Assembly: GCA_028382965.1 (NCBI GenBank)
Contig: JAOEUK010000002.1
Location: 62,001 to 126,000 of the forward strand
Source of the DNA: Candidatus Puniceispirillum sp.
Lineage (GTDB): Bacteria > Pseudomonadota > Alphaproteobacteria > Puniceispirillales > Puniceispirillaceae
Direction: 5' to 3'
Length of the DNA: 64,000 nucleotides
Part shown: piece after piece, positions 36,201-45,669 of the stretch
Layout of the letters: each line of letters begins with the position of its first letter
How positions within the stretch are numbered: the first letter of the stretch is position 1
Position numbers and translations under genes: made by a program
The notes under the pieces: generated by a model
Seen by the model: the letters and a program-made list of their open reading frames with translations, nothing else
What the model was told of the DNA's origin: nothing
The model's database searches: none

Positions 36201-37601
36201 ATGGCACGCCAAGCACATCAAAGACCCAATAATAAACGGATAAAAAAATCAAATCAAAAAAAAAGCCAGCTGCCAAAAAACTCTCCACCCATCAACGTGA
36301 CTATCAGCCATATCGGTGGACGTGGTGATGGCATTGGTAAAGTCCAATATATACATAATCATATCCAAGCAGAGCATGACATATTTGTTCCCGCTAGCTT
36401 GCCTGGCGAAAGGCTTTCAGTACGACCCCTTTCATTAAATACACAAGGGATCAAAGCTCAAATCGTTGAACTTCATTCGACATCACCTGATCGTCAGGAA
36501 CCACGATGCGAAGCCTTTCCAGCTTGTGGTGGGTGTCGCTTTCAGCATTGGGAGGAAACAGCGATAAGAATATGGAAACAAAATCTTGCCATAAAATTTT
36601 TAAATCAAGTTGGTGTAAATATCGGCAATATAAAGCCTTTCTACCAGTCACCACTCAACAGTAGAAGACGTGCCAGCTTCCATCTAAAATGTTTGTCAAA
36701 CAGCACAATCGTGGGGTTCCGTGAACAGATGGGTCAGCATATCATTGCCCCTATCGGCTGTGTCGTATTACATCCAGCTTTGCTAGCTTTACAGGCACAG
36801 TTGCAGCAATTTTCCAGTGTACATTTCCCCGCTGGTTTTGCTGCTACTGCACATGCAAATCTTCTGGATCAAGCCACTGGCACCAGCAATGATGAAAACA
36901 TTTGCCTCTACCTGAAGCCAATTCCTGGCGCCCAGCCGTTTACTTCAGACATGCTAATAAAATTAAGTGACTGGGCAGCTTCCAACAGTTTAGCGCGACT
37001 TTCTGTAGCCATCCATGATAGCCCAATGACACTTTTTGCACCCGAAATACCAATTATTAGCTTTGGCAAAATTGGTGTCTCACCGCCACCAGGCACCTTT
37101 TTACAAGCCACTCGAGATGGTGAGGCATTATTGCAAGCTGCAGTTGCTGAAATTATTGGTCCAGCACACCAAATCGTAGACCTATTCGCAGGTTGCGGTA
37201 CACTCAGTCTGCCCTTACTTGATCAAGTAGTAGGACTTTTGGCAGTTGAGCAAGATGCCATTGCGCTTTCCACCTTAAAAGCGGGTGCAGATGCTGCTGG
37301 GTTGGGGGGTCGCGTTAGAACTGACGCCCGCAACTTGTTTGATGCTCCATTGACACCCAACGAGCTTACACCTTTCGATAAGGCAATTCTTGATCCACCG
37401 CGAAGTGGTGCGGCAGCCCAATGCCAGATGCTTGCAGAGTCAAAAATTTCAACAGTGGCTATGGTATCATGCAACCCATCGAGTTTTGCCCGAGACGCTA
37501 GAATACTTGCTAATGCAGGTTTCAAACTTAATTGGGTTCAGGTTGTTGATCAATTCTTATTCAGCAATCACCTTGAAATAGTTGGCTCCTTCGATCGCTA
37601 G
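36201..37601 (+). CDS. Class I SAM RNA methyltransferase (RlmD/RumA/TrmA family)
   Basis: Makes 5-methyluridine in 23S rRNA or tRNA. A basic tail (residues 1-30) is followed by a TRAM-like domain (VTISHIGGRGDGIGKVQYI). The Fe-S cluster Cys set appears as CEAFPACGGCRFQHW plus a later GCVVLHP. The SAM loop is VDLFAGCGTLSLPLL, the DPPRSGAAAQC motif follows, and the catalytic Cys is in VSCNPSSFARD. The length (466 residues) fits. It lies 46 bp after ispB with an AAAGG site. Which uridine is modified is not decided. Confidence 0.92.
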   Translation: MARQAHQRPNNKRIKKSNQKKSQLPKNSPPINVTISHIGGRGDGIGKVQYIHNHIQAEHDIFVPASLPGERLSVRPLSLNTQGIKAQIVELHSTSPDRQEPRCEAFPACGGCRFQHWEETAIRIWKQNLAIKFLNQVGVNIGNIKPFYQSPLNSRRRASFHLKCLSNSTIVGFREQMGQHIIAPIGCVVLHPALLALQAQLQQFSSVHFPAGFAATAHANLLDQATGTSNDENICLYLKPIPGAQPFTSDMLIKLSDWAASNSLARLSVAIHDSPMTLFAPEIPIISFGKIGVSPPPGTFLQATRDGEALLQAAVAEIIGPAHQIVDLFAGCGTLSLPLLDQVVGLLAVEQDAIALSTLKAGADAAGLGGRVRTDARNLFDAPLTPNELTPFDKAILDPPRSGAAAQCQMLAESKISTVAMVSCNPSSFARDARILANAGFKLNWVQVVDQFLFSNHLEIVGSFDR

Positions 37602-37681
37602 GTAGATATGATATAAAAATTACCCCAACACCAAAAAAAGCTTCATTGTCAAAAGGTACTTTGCCAGCCCATGATAGCAGC

Positions 37682-37924
37682 ATGATAAAAAAAAGATCCA
37701 TAACCATCCAAGGTCATCGAACTAGCATCTCGCTTGAAGAACCATTCTGGATTATCTTGCAAAACATCGCCGCGCATCGTTGCCTTTCAATGGCAAGCCT
37801 TGTCCAAATTATTGACCAGGACCGCAATTGTGGCCTGTCATCAGCACTAAGACTTTTTATTTTAGCCGAATTGGTGCAAAATAACGCCGGTGATACAACA
37901 ATTACAAGGCCGCTGGGACACTAA
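37682..37924 (+). CDS. Ribbon-helix-helix domain protein
   Basis: Short DNA-binding-type protein of the RHH_4 (PF13467-like) kind: KKRSITIQGHRTSISLEEPFWIILQNIAAHRCLSMASLVQIID, then SSALRLFILAELVQ. In other alphaproteobacteria such proteins are annotated as ribbon-helix-helix or aryl-sulfate-sulfotransferase-type; function is unknown. I chose ATG 37682 because the fold starts there; the open frame extends 12 codons upstream to 37646. It is 80 residues with this start. Confidence 0.72.
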   Translation: MIKKRSITIQGHRTSISLEEPFWIILQNIAAHRCLSMASLVQIIDQDRNCGLSSALRLFILAELVQNNAGDTTITRPLGH

Positions 37925-38013
37925 TTTCTATTTAGTAACAATAGATTTTTAGCAGTCGTATATAAATGTGACATATTTCAAGGCTTTTTCAACCAAAGAG
38001 AGATGATTTGCGA

Positions 38014-38484
38014 ATGCATGTTGCAATACTCCTTGCTGGCCACTCCAATAATGCAATGCCAGAACGGTTTCATGATTATCATTATATCTTTACTACCTTG
38101 TTTTCTGGCTTGCCATTTGGTGAAATCTTTTGCCTAACTTCGTTAGCAGTTGTTGATGATGATGTGTTTCCTGATCAAGTTACCAGCCTTCCAAAGGGTG
38201 CACGGCTTATTGGCACTACAAATCATTACAAAACCGCAGCCTATATCATTGATGATTTGGTATTTGCCATTCAGGGACAACCAGAATTTGATGTTGCATA
38301 TACTAGTACGCTTGCTGATCTGCTTGAAAAAAATGCTAACACTCTTTGCATTCAAGCAGCACATAAATCGTTTTCAATACCTCATAATGGTAAAAAAGTT
38401 GTTAGTTGGATTCTCTCATTTTTTTCCAACATAAGTCTGGTCACTGACGGTGCTAATGCGCTATGCAACTATGATATTAGCTAG
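38014..38484 (+). pseudogene. Glutamine amidotransferase relic lacking the catalytic core
   Basis: Open frame of 156 residues that reads like a class I glutamine amidotransferase with its middle removed. The N-terminus (MHVAILLAGHSNNAMPERFHDYHYIF) and the part from about residue 58 (QVTSLPKGARLIGT, then VFAIQGQPEFDVAY) match the two ends of the fold. The section that should carry GxCxGHQ with the nucleophilic Cys is absent, and the catalytic His of QGHPEF is Gln. About 75-80 residues seem missing compared with family members I recall. The frame is intact, so it could be a recent in-frame deletion or a protein with a new, non-catalytic role. It lies 24 bp before the HyuA-type gene. Confidence 0.7.
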
Positions 38485-38508
38485 TAAAAAAGAACAGGGA
38501 CTTTTTAT

Positions 38509-40518
38509 ATGTCGCTCGTAATTGGTCTAGACACAGGAGGCACCTACACCGACGCAGCCCTTCTTAATGTAGATCAGGGGGATGTTCTAGCCACTAGCAA
38601 AGCACTGACAACGCACGATGATTTATCAATTGGACTGGGTAACGCCATTGCTAAAGTCCTAAAGGCTTATAATGGCAAAGCAGACAACATTTCGCTTGTC
38701 TCTCTTTCAACAACACTTGCTACTAATGCTGTTGTCGAGGGTGTTGGTGGTCGCATTGGCCTATTGATGATTGGATTTGACGATGCGGCACTCCAGAGGG
38801 CAGACCTTGCTCGAGCAATAGGACGGGATCCATTTTATTTTATCGATGGTGGGCATAAACCCGATGGCAGCATCCAGCTACCTCTTGACATAGCAAGCCT
38901 TGAAACCATTGCCAACAAACTAAAATCTGAAGTGTCTGCTTTTGCCGTTGCTGGACATTTTGCAACACGAAATCCACTGCATGAAACCCAAGCGTGCAAT
39001 ATTTTGCGCGACATTACCCACCTGCCCGTAACATGTAGCCATGAATTATCTTCATCACTTGGCGGACCACGGCGCGCATTAACTGCAGTGCTGAATGCCA
39101 GACTAATCAGTATCCTAGAACGACTAATCACGGCCACACAATGCATTATGACTCAGCAAGGTCTTACCTGCCCCCTAATGGTCGTTAAGGGAGATGGATC
39201 TTTATTGCAGGCAGATTTTGCTCTTTCCCGCCCTGTCGAAACAATACTATCAGGTCCAGCAGCAAGCCTCTCAGGTGCAGCATTTCTTGCTGGTGCCAAG
39301 AGTGCCCTTGTTGCCGATATTGGTGGGACCACAACCGATATCGCTTTTTTGAAAAATGGAACTCATCGTTTAAAAAAAGACGGCGCTGTTGTTGGCGGAT
39401 GGCAAACAATGGTCGAAGCAGCTGAAATTCGGACGTGCGGGATTGGAGGTGACAGTGAGGTCACTCTCAATTTGCGTGGACGCAGTGGTGGATTGACCCT
39501 TGGTCCACGACGAGTTGTTCCATTATCACTTTCAGCCATACGATGGCCCATAATTAAAGATTATTTAGCTAGTCAACTAGCCCTTCCTGTAGCTAACACA
39601 ACCGACGCTCAGTTTGTTTTTCCTATTATGCCTAATGGTGTTCCAAAATGGCTAACACGATCTGAAAGCAGAATTGCTAAAAAAGCTATTTCCAACGGTT
39701 TTTCGCCAGTAGGAAAGATTGCCTCAACACAACTAACCCTTGGCTCAGTTGGCCGGTTAGTCAGTCGCGGTTTACTTGGAATTTGCGGTTTTACTCCAAC
39801 TGACGCTACCCACGTCATTGGAAGTTTTAAAGAATTTGACAGTGAGGCTGCTATGCTTGGAGCAAAATTACTAGCACGTCAGCGTAATGGTGCTGGTGAA
39901 GTGATTGCCGACACACCCAACATGCTTGCTGAAATGATTCTAAACGAACTTCATCGCAGTTCATCTCTTGCACTCGTAGATGCAGCAATGGCTCATGAAG
40001 GGAGTAGTGAGAAGATAAGTTTAAACAATCCAATCTTAGCAAATGCTTTTGATGAAGAAGCGTCAAATATTTGTCGTTTGGTTTCAGTTGGAGTAACTTT
40101 AAACACTAATCTTATTGCACTGGGTGCCTCAGCGGCCACACATTATCCCCAAATAGCTAAAAATCTTGCAACAAACCTGATTGTCCCTGATAATGCCAAT
40201 GTGGCCGGTGCTGTTGGTGCAGCAGCCGGTTCGGTGCAACAAAGAGTTCTGATTTCAATTACCCAACCGTACAAGTCTAAATTCAGAATCCACCTTCCAG
40301 ATGGACCTATAGATAGAGCTAGTTTAGAAGAAGCGCTAGCTACATCTCGCATTGCAGCAACAGAATTAGCCAAAGAGCGTGCACAAAACGCCGGCGCAAT
40401 AACTGTTGACGTTAAGCTTGATGAGGAAATTAAGCTTGTGGCACTGTCAACAGGTGAAAATCTTTTTATTGAGGCAGTGATATATGCCACTGCACAGGGT
40501 CATGCGTCCAGGAGGTGA
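38509..40518 (+). CDS. Hydantoinase/oxoprolinase family protein, HyuA type
   Basis: ASKHA-fold protein related to the A subunit of N-methylhydantoinase, 5-oxoprolinase and acetone carboxylase. The N-terminal GLDTGGTYTDAALLN and the second nucleotide-binding loop VADIGGTTTDIAFLKNG are intact, with SLSTTLATNAVVEG between them. It has 669 residues, a full A-type protein. No HyuB-type partner is found within the window, so substrate and activity are open. AGGGA precedes the ATG by 8 bp. The amidotransferase relic directly upstream probably shares its transcript. Confidence 0.87.
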   Translation: MSLVIGLDTGGTYTDAALLNVDQGDVLATSKALTTHDDLSIGLGNAIAKVLKAYNGKADNISLVSLSTTLATNAVVEGVGGRIGLLMIGFDDAALQRADLARAIGRDPFYFIDGGHKPDGSIQLPLDIASLETIANKLKSEVSAFAVAGHFATRNPLHETQACNILRDITHLPVTCSHELSSSLGGPRRALTAVLNARLISILERLITATQCIMTQQGLTCPLMVVKGDGSLLQADFALSRPVETILSGPAASLSGAAFLAGAKSALVADIGGTTTDIAFLKNGTHRLKKDGAVVGGWQTMVEAAEIRTCGIGGDSEVTLNLRGRSGGLTLGPRRVVPLSLSAIRWPIIKDYLASQLALPVANTTDAQFVFPIMPNGVPKWLTRSESRIAKKAISNGFSPVGKIASTQLTLGSVGRLVSRGLLGICGFTPTDATHVIGSFKEFDSEAAMLGAKLLARQRNGAGEVIADTPNMLAEMILNELHRSSSLALVDAAMAHEGSSEKISLNNPILANAFDEEASNICRLVSVGVTLNTNLIALGASAATHYPQIAKNLATNLIVPDNANVAGAVGAAAGSVQQRVLISITQPYKSKFRIHLPDGPIDRASLEEALATSRIAATELAKERAQNAGAITVDVKLDEEIKLVALSTGENLFIEAVIYATAQGHASRR

Positions 40519-40708
40519 ACTGGGTATTATTAGTTATGACGCAGTTTAAGTATTAAAAATATATTAGTTGGAACAGAGAAATTTTCTAAGGCACTTTAGT
40601 ACGGCCAGTCAGTTTAAAATCTCCAGGTCAGCAAAATCTGACAACAAGCAGTTTATCACTTAGCCTAGGTTTAAAATTTACAAACAAATCAGTAATGTCT
40701 GGGAAGGG

Positions 40709-40785
40709 TGGTGGGCCCGGCAGGACTCGAACCTGCAACAACACGGTTATGAGCCGTGGGTTCTAACCAATTGAACTACAGGCCC
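40709..40785 (-). tRNA. tRNA with CAT anticodon, probably tRNA-Ile2 (lysidine type)
   Basis: Read on the minus strand it folds as a full cloverleaf: acceptor GGGCCTG pairing with CGGGCCC, D-arm GTTCAATTGGTTAGAAC, anticodon stem CACGG/CCGTG with loop CTCATAA (anticodon CAT at 40749-40751), and T-arm GCAGG-TTCGAGT-CCTGC. The terminal CCA is encoded. The acceptor and anticodon stems look like alphaproteobacterial tRNA-Ile(CAU), not like initiator tRNA (which has three G-C pairs in the anticodon stem) or typical elongator Met. TilS in this window would supply the lysidine. Elongator tRNA-Met is the remaining alternative. Confidence 0.85.
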
Positions 40786-40896
40786 CACATTTAGTGAAAT
40801 AGACAACCAAAAATTAAAAAAGCCAACTTCTCTCCCGATAGAAAACACACACAAACCCGGGTGACAAACTGTAATCACTCTTCGACCCCATATATC

Positions 40897-42957
40897 CTAT
40901 GTTTCCAAAAAACTACGCAATTTGCGAGAACGTGATGGGTGCTTCAACTTACGAAGGGCTTTTGCTTCAATTTGACGTATCCTTTCGCGAGTTACGCTGA
41001 ATTGTTGACCCACTTCCTCAAGCGTATGGTCAGTGTTCATACCAATGCCAAAGCGCATACGCAATACCCGCTCTTCCCGCGCGGTCAAACTAGCTAGTAC
41101 ACGCGTTGTTGTTTCTCGGAGATTAGCGTGTATTGCCGCATCAAGTGGTTGAACCGCATTTTTATCTTCAATAAAATCTCCAAGGTGGCTATCCTCTTCA
41201 TCTCCAATAGGGGTCTCAAGGCTTATTGGCTCTTTCGCAATCTTTAGCACTTTACGAACTTTATCAATCGGCATCGATAACTTTTCCGCAAGTTCTTCTG
41301 GCGTAGGCTCCCGCCCAATTTCATGAAGCATCTGCCGAGATGTGCGTACTAACTTGTTTATCGTCTCTATCATATGTACCGGTATTCGAATGGTTCTTGC
41401 CTGATCGGCAATTGAACGAGTTATGGCTTGCCTAATCCACCATGTTGCATATGTTGAAAATTTATAACCTCGTCGGTACTCAAATTTATCTACAGCCTTC
41501 ATCAACCCAATATTACCTTCTTGGATCAAATCAAGAAACTGTAAGCCTCTATTAGTATATTTCTTGGCAATTGAAATGACCAAGCGAAGATTGGCTTCAA
41601 CCATTTCTTTTTTTGCGCGTGCTGCTTCACGCTGACCACGTTGAATTGTTTGAATGATTTCACGAAACTCAGACATTGACAAATGAACATCGTCTACCAC
41701 AACCTTTATCTTCTGACGCAATTCGGTGAGTTCATCAGTGCTGTTAGCCAGAAGCTTTTTCCAAGCTTTAGTGTTACAACCACTGCCCGGCCAGTCCTCA
41801 CAAACTTCTCGTCCAATCCACGCGTCAAGAACCTGCGCACGGGTCACGCCGCTCTCAATAGAAAGGCGCATAAGCCTCCCTTCAACTTGAGTTACGTGGC
41901 GGTTCAAAGTAAACAACTGCTCACTTAAAACTTCTGTACGGTTAGGGTTAAAAATAACCCCCTCCATTAATTCACAAAGTCTAATTTTTATTACAAAGTG
42001 TGCAGTCTCGTTCTTAGCAATGAGCTCCTGTTCTTTTTCCATACGAGCAAGACGACGATCCTGACTTTTTGCAAAACTTTTGTATGTAGTAGCAATTTCA
42101 TCAAGAAGTCCCATCACATCATCGCGTACCGCATCTTCTAACGCGGCTAACGACAAATTTAGGTCATCATTCTCATCATTGTCATTGTGTGAATCTCGTG
42201 TCGAAGTATCAGTATCGCTATCACCACTTTCGTCTTCGTCTTCGTCTTCGTCTTCGTCTTCGTCTTCAACCTCATCATTTTCTTCTTCCTCAGGTAAATC
42301 TTCGTCCTCAGGCTCATCATCTTCGAGGTCATCATCAGGACTGTTGTCACCAAGCGCGTTGACAGTGTTTTGATCAATCAGTGGGTTGCCGTTGATCTTT
42401 GCATAAGTGGCCTCCAAATCGATTATATCACGGAGAGGCACAGCACCATCGGCAATTTGATCACGCCAATGCATCAAAGCCCTTATGGTCAGCGGTGATT
42501 CAGAAATCCCACCAATCATCATTTCCCGGCCAGCCTCAATCCGTTTAGCAATCGCTATTTCACCTTCACGCGACAGTAACTCAACGCTACCCATTTCCCG
42601 CAAATACATGCGCACTGGATCATCAGTCCCCGAAACATCACTATCGGACAGATTGCCGGCAGCACGATCTTCTGTGGCGCCTTCCTCGTCGCCATCACTC
42701 TCGGCGTTTTCAACAACTGAAACTCCCATCTCGCTCAAAGATGACATCACATCATCTATCTGTTCTGACGTGCAATCCTCCGGTGGCAGCGCAGCGTTGA
42801 GCTCATCATGCGTAACAAACCCGCGTTCTTTACCAACCTTCAAAAGTGTCTTAATGGTCTGCTGTGCAGCGTCTAAGCTTGTCGATTCAGCCGAATCCGG
42901 CTGGCTCTGATCAGGTTCGGCTTGTTTTTTTGCTTTACTCGCCATCTTTTTGCTCAT
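40897..42957 (-). CDS. rpoD: Housekeeping sigma factor RpoD (sigma70)
   Basis: Primary sigma factor that directs RNA polymerase to promoters. The N-terminal region 1.1 is followed by region 1.2 ([29 protein letters not shown]). A non-conserved region includes an acidic tract of Asp/Glu at about residues 212-262. Then region 2 ([46 protein letters not shown]), region 3 and the region 4 helix-turn-helix ([27 protein letters not shown]) follow. It has 686 residues, long because of the acidic insert. AGGA precedes the ATG. dnaG lies upstream with a 113-bp gap, the classical order dnaG-rpoD. Confidence 0.98.
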   Translation of the reverse strand: MSKKMASKAKKQAEPDQSQPDSAESTSLDAAQQTIKTLLKVGKERGFVTHDELNAALPPEDCTSEQIDDVMSSLSEMGVSVVENAESDGDEEGATEDRAAGNLSDSDVSGTDDPVRMYLREMGSVELLSREGEIAIAKRIEAGREMMIGGISESPLTIRALMHWRDQIADGAVPLRDIIDLEATYAKINGNPLIDQNTVNALGDNSPDDDLEDDEPEDEDLPEEEENDEVEDEDEDEDEDEDESGDSDTDTSTRDSHNDNDENDDLNLSLAALEDAVRDDVMGLLDEIATTYKSFAKSQDRRLARMEKEQELIAKNETAHFVIKIRLCELMEGVIFNPNRTEVLSEQLFTLNRHVTQVEGRLMRLSIESGVTRAQVLDAWIGREVCEDWPGSGCNTKAWKKLLANSTDELTELRQKIKVVVDDVHLSMSEFREIIQTIQRGQREAARAKKEMVEANLRLVISIAKKYTNRGLQFLDLIQEGNIGLMKAVDKFEYRRGYKFSTYATWWIRQAITRSIADQARTIRIPVHMIETINKLVRTSRQMLHEIGREPTPEELAEKLSMPIDKVRKVLKIAKEPISLETPIGDEEDSHLGDFIEDKNAVQPLDAAIHANLRETTTRVLASLTAREERVLRMRFGIGMNTDHTLEEVGQQFSVTRERIRQIEAKALRKLKHPSRSRKLRSFLET
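42229..42267. repeat. Hexanucleotide microsatellite inside rpoD
   Basis: Six exact TTCGTC units in a row (42229-42264) plus a partial unit, encoding alternating Asp-Glu on the minus strand in the acidic insert of RpoD. Each unit is a multiple of three bases, so slippage would change the length of the acidic tract without breaking the frame. Confidence 0.95.
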
Positions 42958-43070
42958 GTTCCTATTTGACTTTGCTCTTTAAATATTGTTTTCGCACAGC
43001 ATGCGTGTCGACAACTACCATGAATATCCCAGCGCTCAGCAAGCCCTAGTCCTGACAATCGTTATAAACT

Positions 43071-44753
43071 CTATTTTCTAAAAGTATCCATCTGTGAAAA
43101 CAACCCAACCTTACCACCAACGAGTTGAAGTAATTCATCAAGGTACACTGTTGCTTGAGCACTGGAGAGTTCTGCTGGATTAAAAGGCAACCTAGATTTC
43201 ATATCATCCCCCACGACCAGTGCTAATGCACCACTAAAATTAAGTCCCTCTAGATGATGCCTTAAAGCTACCGCGTCAAGGTCTGGATCGATGATTACCG
43301 CATCAATTAGTGCTTTTTTCATAGACTCCAACGCCAGATCACCAGAATCAAGCATTGACAGAGCTTCAAAATTGGCTGAAACCGTGGCTGGATGGGCTAG
43401 CAGAAGTGCGAGCACAGCGCGATGCCGATTTATCAATCCTGTTTGTGGTCGAAATGCTTGGCGCGGAGTGACCATCGATGAACCACCCCTGATTTGATTT
43501 CGCATCGTAGCGATTCGGCTCTCTACCTCATCACCATATGCGCTTCTTACTTGTGTATGGCCAATACTGCGCACATGATCACGTATTGCCTGCCAGAACT
43601 GTGCTCTCAACTCTGGTTTGCGAAGATCAAATTTAGCATGCAAAGTCTCCCATAGGCTATCAGCGAGAGATTGTGAGGTCGCAATAATCCTAGAGAACCC
43701 CTCAACACCTGAAGATAAGATCACATCATCTGGATCTTTGCCTTGCGGTAAAACTGCTAATCTTGCAGATCGACCAGGTTCGAGAACTGGCAGAATTCTC
43801 TCTAAAGCTCGAATCTGAGCATTCTGCCCCGCCACATCCCCGTCAAAACACAATACCGGCTCATCATGTAATTTCCACAAAAGAGCTACCTGTTCTATAG
43901 TCAATGCTGTTCCAAGTGGTGCAACTGCAGCAGCTACTCCACTTTTATGAACCGCAATTACATCCATGTACCCCTCAACAACAACCAACGGCAAATTACG
44001 CCTAAGGCCACCACGCGCTTGAACCCATCCATAAAGCATTCCTTTTTTTGAAAAGGTTGGTCCTTCGCCAGAATTTAGATATTTTGGCTGAGCATCGCCA
44101 AGCGCCCGCGCACCGAAAGCAATAACCTTACCCTGTCGGTTTTCGATCGGAAACATAACACGATCACGAAAATAATCATAAAAGCTGCTATCACGGTCAG
44201 ACTTACCGACAACACCCGCAGCCAGCATATCAGAGTCAGAAAAACCTTTTTCTTTAAGTGTTTTTCTTAATCCAAAACGAGGTGAATAACCAATTCGATA
44301 AGCTTTCACAATTGCTGCATTGAGCCCGCGTTGCTTTAAATAATGGGCCGCCTCTCTTCCATCTTCACGTCGGAGCGCAACTTCAAAAAATAGTGTTGTT
44401 TCTTCTAGAATAGTTAAGATCACTTTACGCTGGTTTAGTATGGCAGAATCTTGGGGGGCGCTCTGGGGCATTCTCAAACCAGCCATCTCTGCCAGTCGCT
44501 CAACTGCTTCCAAAAATTCTAAACCATCCATCTCTCGGAGAAAAGAGATAGCATCGCCATGAGCACCACAGCCAAAACAATGATAAAAGCCATCATCATC
44601 AACGACAGAAAAGGATGGTGTTTTTTCTGCATGGAATGGACATAGGCCACTATGACGGCGACCTTTACGAACAAGCTTGACTCTGCGAGCGACAACATCC
44701 GAAAGTGGTACACGCTGGCGAAGATCTTCAATAAATTCGGGCGACACCGCCAT
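43071..44753 (-). CDS. dnaG: DNA primase
   Basis: Synthesises RNA primers at the replication fork. The N-terminal CHC2 zinc finger reads SGLCPFHAEKTPSFSV then YHCFGCGAHGDAISFLREMD. The TOPRIM core has VVVEGYMDVIAVHKSG and LCFDGDVAGQNA, the Mg-binding acidic motif. The C-terminal helicase-binding part is shorter and less conserved. 560 residues is slightly under the E. coli length (581). It lies between yqeY and rpoD, all on the minus strand. Confidence 0.97.
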   Translation of the reverse strand: MAVSPEFIEDLRQRVPLSDVVARRVKLVRKGRRHSGLCPFHAEKTPSFSVVDDDGFYHCFGCGAHGDAISFLREMDGLEFLEAVERLAEMAGLRMPQSAPQDSAILNQRKVILTILEETTLFFEVALRREDGREAAHYLKQRGLNAAIVKAYRIGYSPRFGLRKTLKEKGFSDSDMLAAGVVGKSDRDSSFYDYFRDRVMFPIENRQGKVIAFGARALGDAQPKYLNSGEGPTFSKKGMLYGWVQARGGLRRNLPLVVVEGYMDVIAVHKSGVAAAVAPLGTALTIEQVALLWKLHDEPVLCFDGDVAGQNAQIRALERILPVLEPGRSARLAVLPQGKDPDDVILSSGVEGFSRIIATSQSLADSLWETLHAKFDLRKPELRAQFWQAIRDHVRSIGHTQVRSAYGDEVESRIATMRNQIRGGSSMVTPRQAFRPQTGLINRHRAVLALLLAHPATVSANFEALSMLDSGDLALESMKKALIDAVIIDPDLDAVALRHHLEGLNFSGALALVVGDDMKSRLPFNPAELSSAQATVYLDELLQLVGGKVGLFSQMDTFRK

Positions 44754-44997
44754 AATCTAAAGCTCCGCTGAGCAATTGTGATTCAGTGAGTGCATCTTGA
44801 GTTATTTATCACAAGTTAACATAAATCAAAGCCACTTTCATAAAAAATGCAATTAAAGCGTTATTTTTAAATCTTGTAGCTAGCAAATACAACTTTTCCA
44901 ATGACACCTCGCAACAAGGCGTTTTCATTCTTGCAATCCATTCAACAAACTGAACAGCTGCCATTGTACAGAATAATTAACGGGCAGTTATTTTCAC

Positions 44998-45459
44998 CTA
45001 GTTTTTGTTCAACAGCGCCATTTTCACCGCCTGGCTGGCAACAGAAAAATCTACTTGGCCAGCATAATTTCTTTTTAAAAAGGCCATTACCTGCCCCATA
45101 TCTTTAACTGATGACGCTTCCGTTTGTTCAATTGCAGTGGTAATTGCAGTCTGCATTTCGTTATTATTCAACTGGGCTGGTAAAAAATCTGTAATAATCA
45201 TAATTTCAGCCTCTTCGGCAGCCGCCAGTTCTGGGCGATCGCCGTCTTGGTACATCCTAGCTGACTCAGTTCGCTGTTTAATCATCGTTTGTAAAAGTCC
45301 TAGTATGTCATCATCACTAATGCCATCAGGATTATCGTTAACTCTGGCAGCAATATCGCGGTCTTTTACAGCGGCCATAATTAGTCGCAATGTACCCAAA
45401 GCCGCTTGATCTTTTTCTTTTAGAGCCCGCTTCATTGCTGCTGCAATCTTTTCGCGCAT
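44998..45459 (-). CDS. GatB/YqeY domain protein
   Basis: Stand-alone YqeY family, related to the C-terminal tRNA-binding tail of GatB. The fold begins REKIAAAMKRALKEKDQAALGTLRLIMAAVKDRDI and continues with LLQTMIKQRTESARMYQDGDRPELAAAEEAEI. I start at ATG 45459 because 12 further upstream codons lie in a tandem repeat (45475-45521) and are unlike the family. It is the first gene of the minus-strand set that includes dnaG and rpoD and is divergent from carA. Role unknown; a link to tRNA-dependent amidation has been suggested for the family. Confidence 0.9.
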   Translation of the reverse strand: MREKIAAAMKRALKEKDQAALGTLRLIMAAVKDRDIAARVNDNPDGISDDDILGLLQTMIKQRTESARMYQDGDRPELAAAEEAEIMIITDFLPAQLNNNEMQTAITTAIEQTEASSVKDMGQVMAFLKRNYAGQVDFSVASQAVKMALLNKN

Positions 45460-45474
45460 AGTACTCTGACCCCC

Positions 45475-45521
45475 ATAAACTAAACTACTAGTCAATTATA
45501 AACTAAACTACTTGATCAATT
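45475..45521. repeat. Imperfect tandem repeat between yqeY and carA
   Basis: Two adjacent copies, 23 and 24 bp: both begin ATAAACTAAACTACT and end CAATT, differing by an insertion/substitution in the middle (45475-45497 and 45498-45521). The sequence TATAAT on the minus strand occurs at their junction. It could be a regulatory element for yqeY-dnaG-rpoD or for carA, or simply a duplication. Confidence 0.75.
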
Positions 45522-45579
45522 AACGTGACCCGCGCTTTTACGCGACTAAAGCAAAAGCTGCAAGCCCTCCTGCTTTGGC

Positions 45580-45608
45580 TTGACCAATGTAACGCTGTCG
45601 GGTATGAC
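45580..45608 (+). promoter_or_regulatory. carA: Possible sigma70 promoter of carAB
   Basis: TTGACC at 45580-45585 and TATGAC at 45603-45608 are separated by 17 bp, a good fit to a sigma70-type promoter with two mismatches in the -10. A start near 45615 would give a 55-nt leader to carA. Confidence 0.5.
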
Positions 45609-45669
45609 AACAGCCGGCTAGTGAGCTTTGCTTGACTAGACGAGTTCTTGAAACAGGATATAGGATCAA

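Noticed and set aside
40519-40785. Integration site at the tRNA gene
   Set aside because: No integrase, no duplicated tRNA 3' end and no foreign-looking genes are present near it.
42080-42373. Ser-rich open frame on the plus strand opposite rpoD
   Set aside because: It is the complement of the Asp/Glu repeat in RpoD; the poly-Ser stretch is the mirror of the TTCGTC microsatellite.
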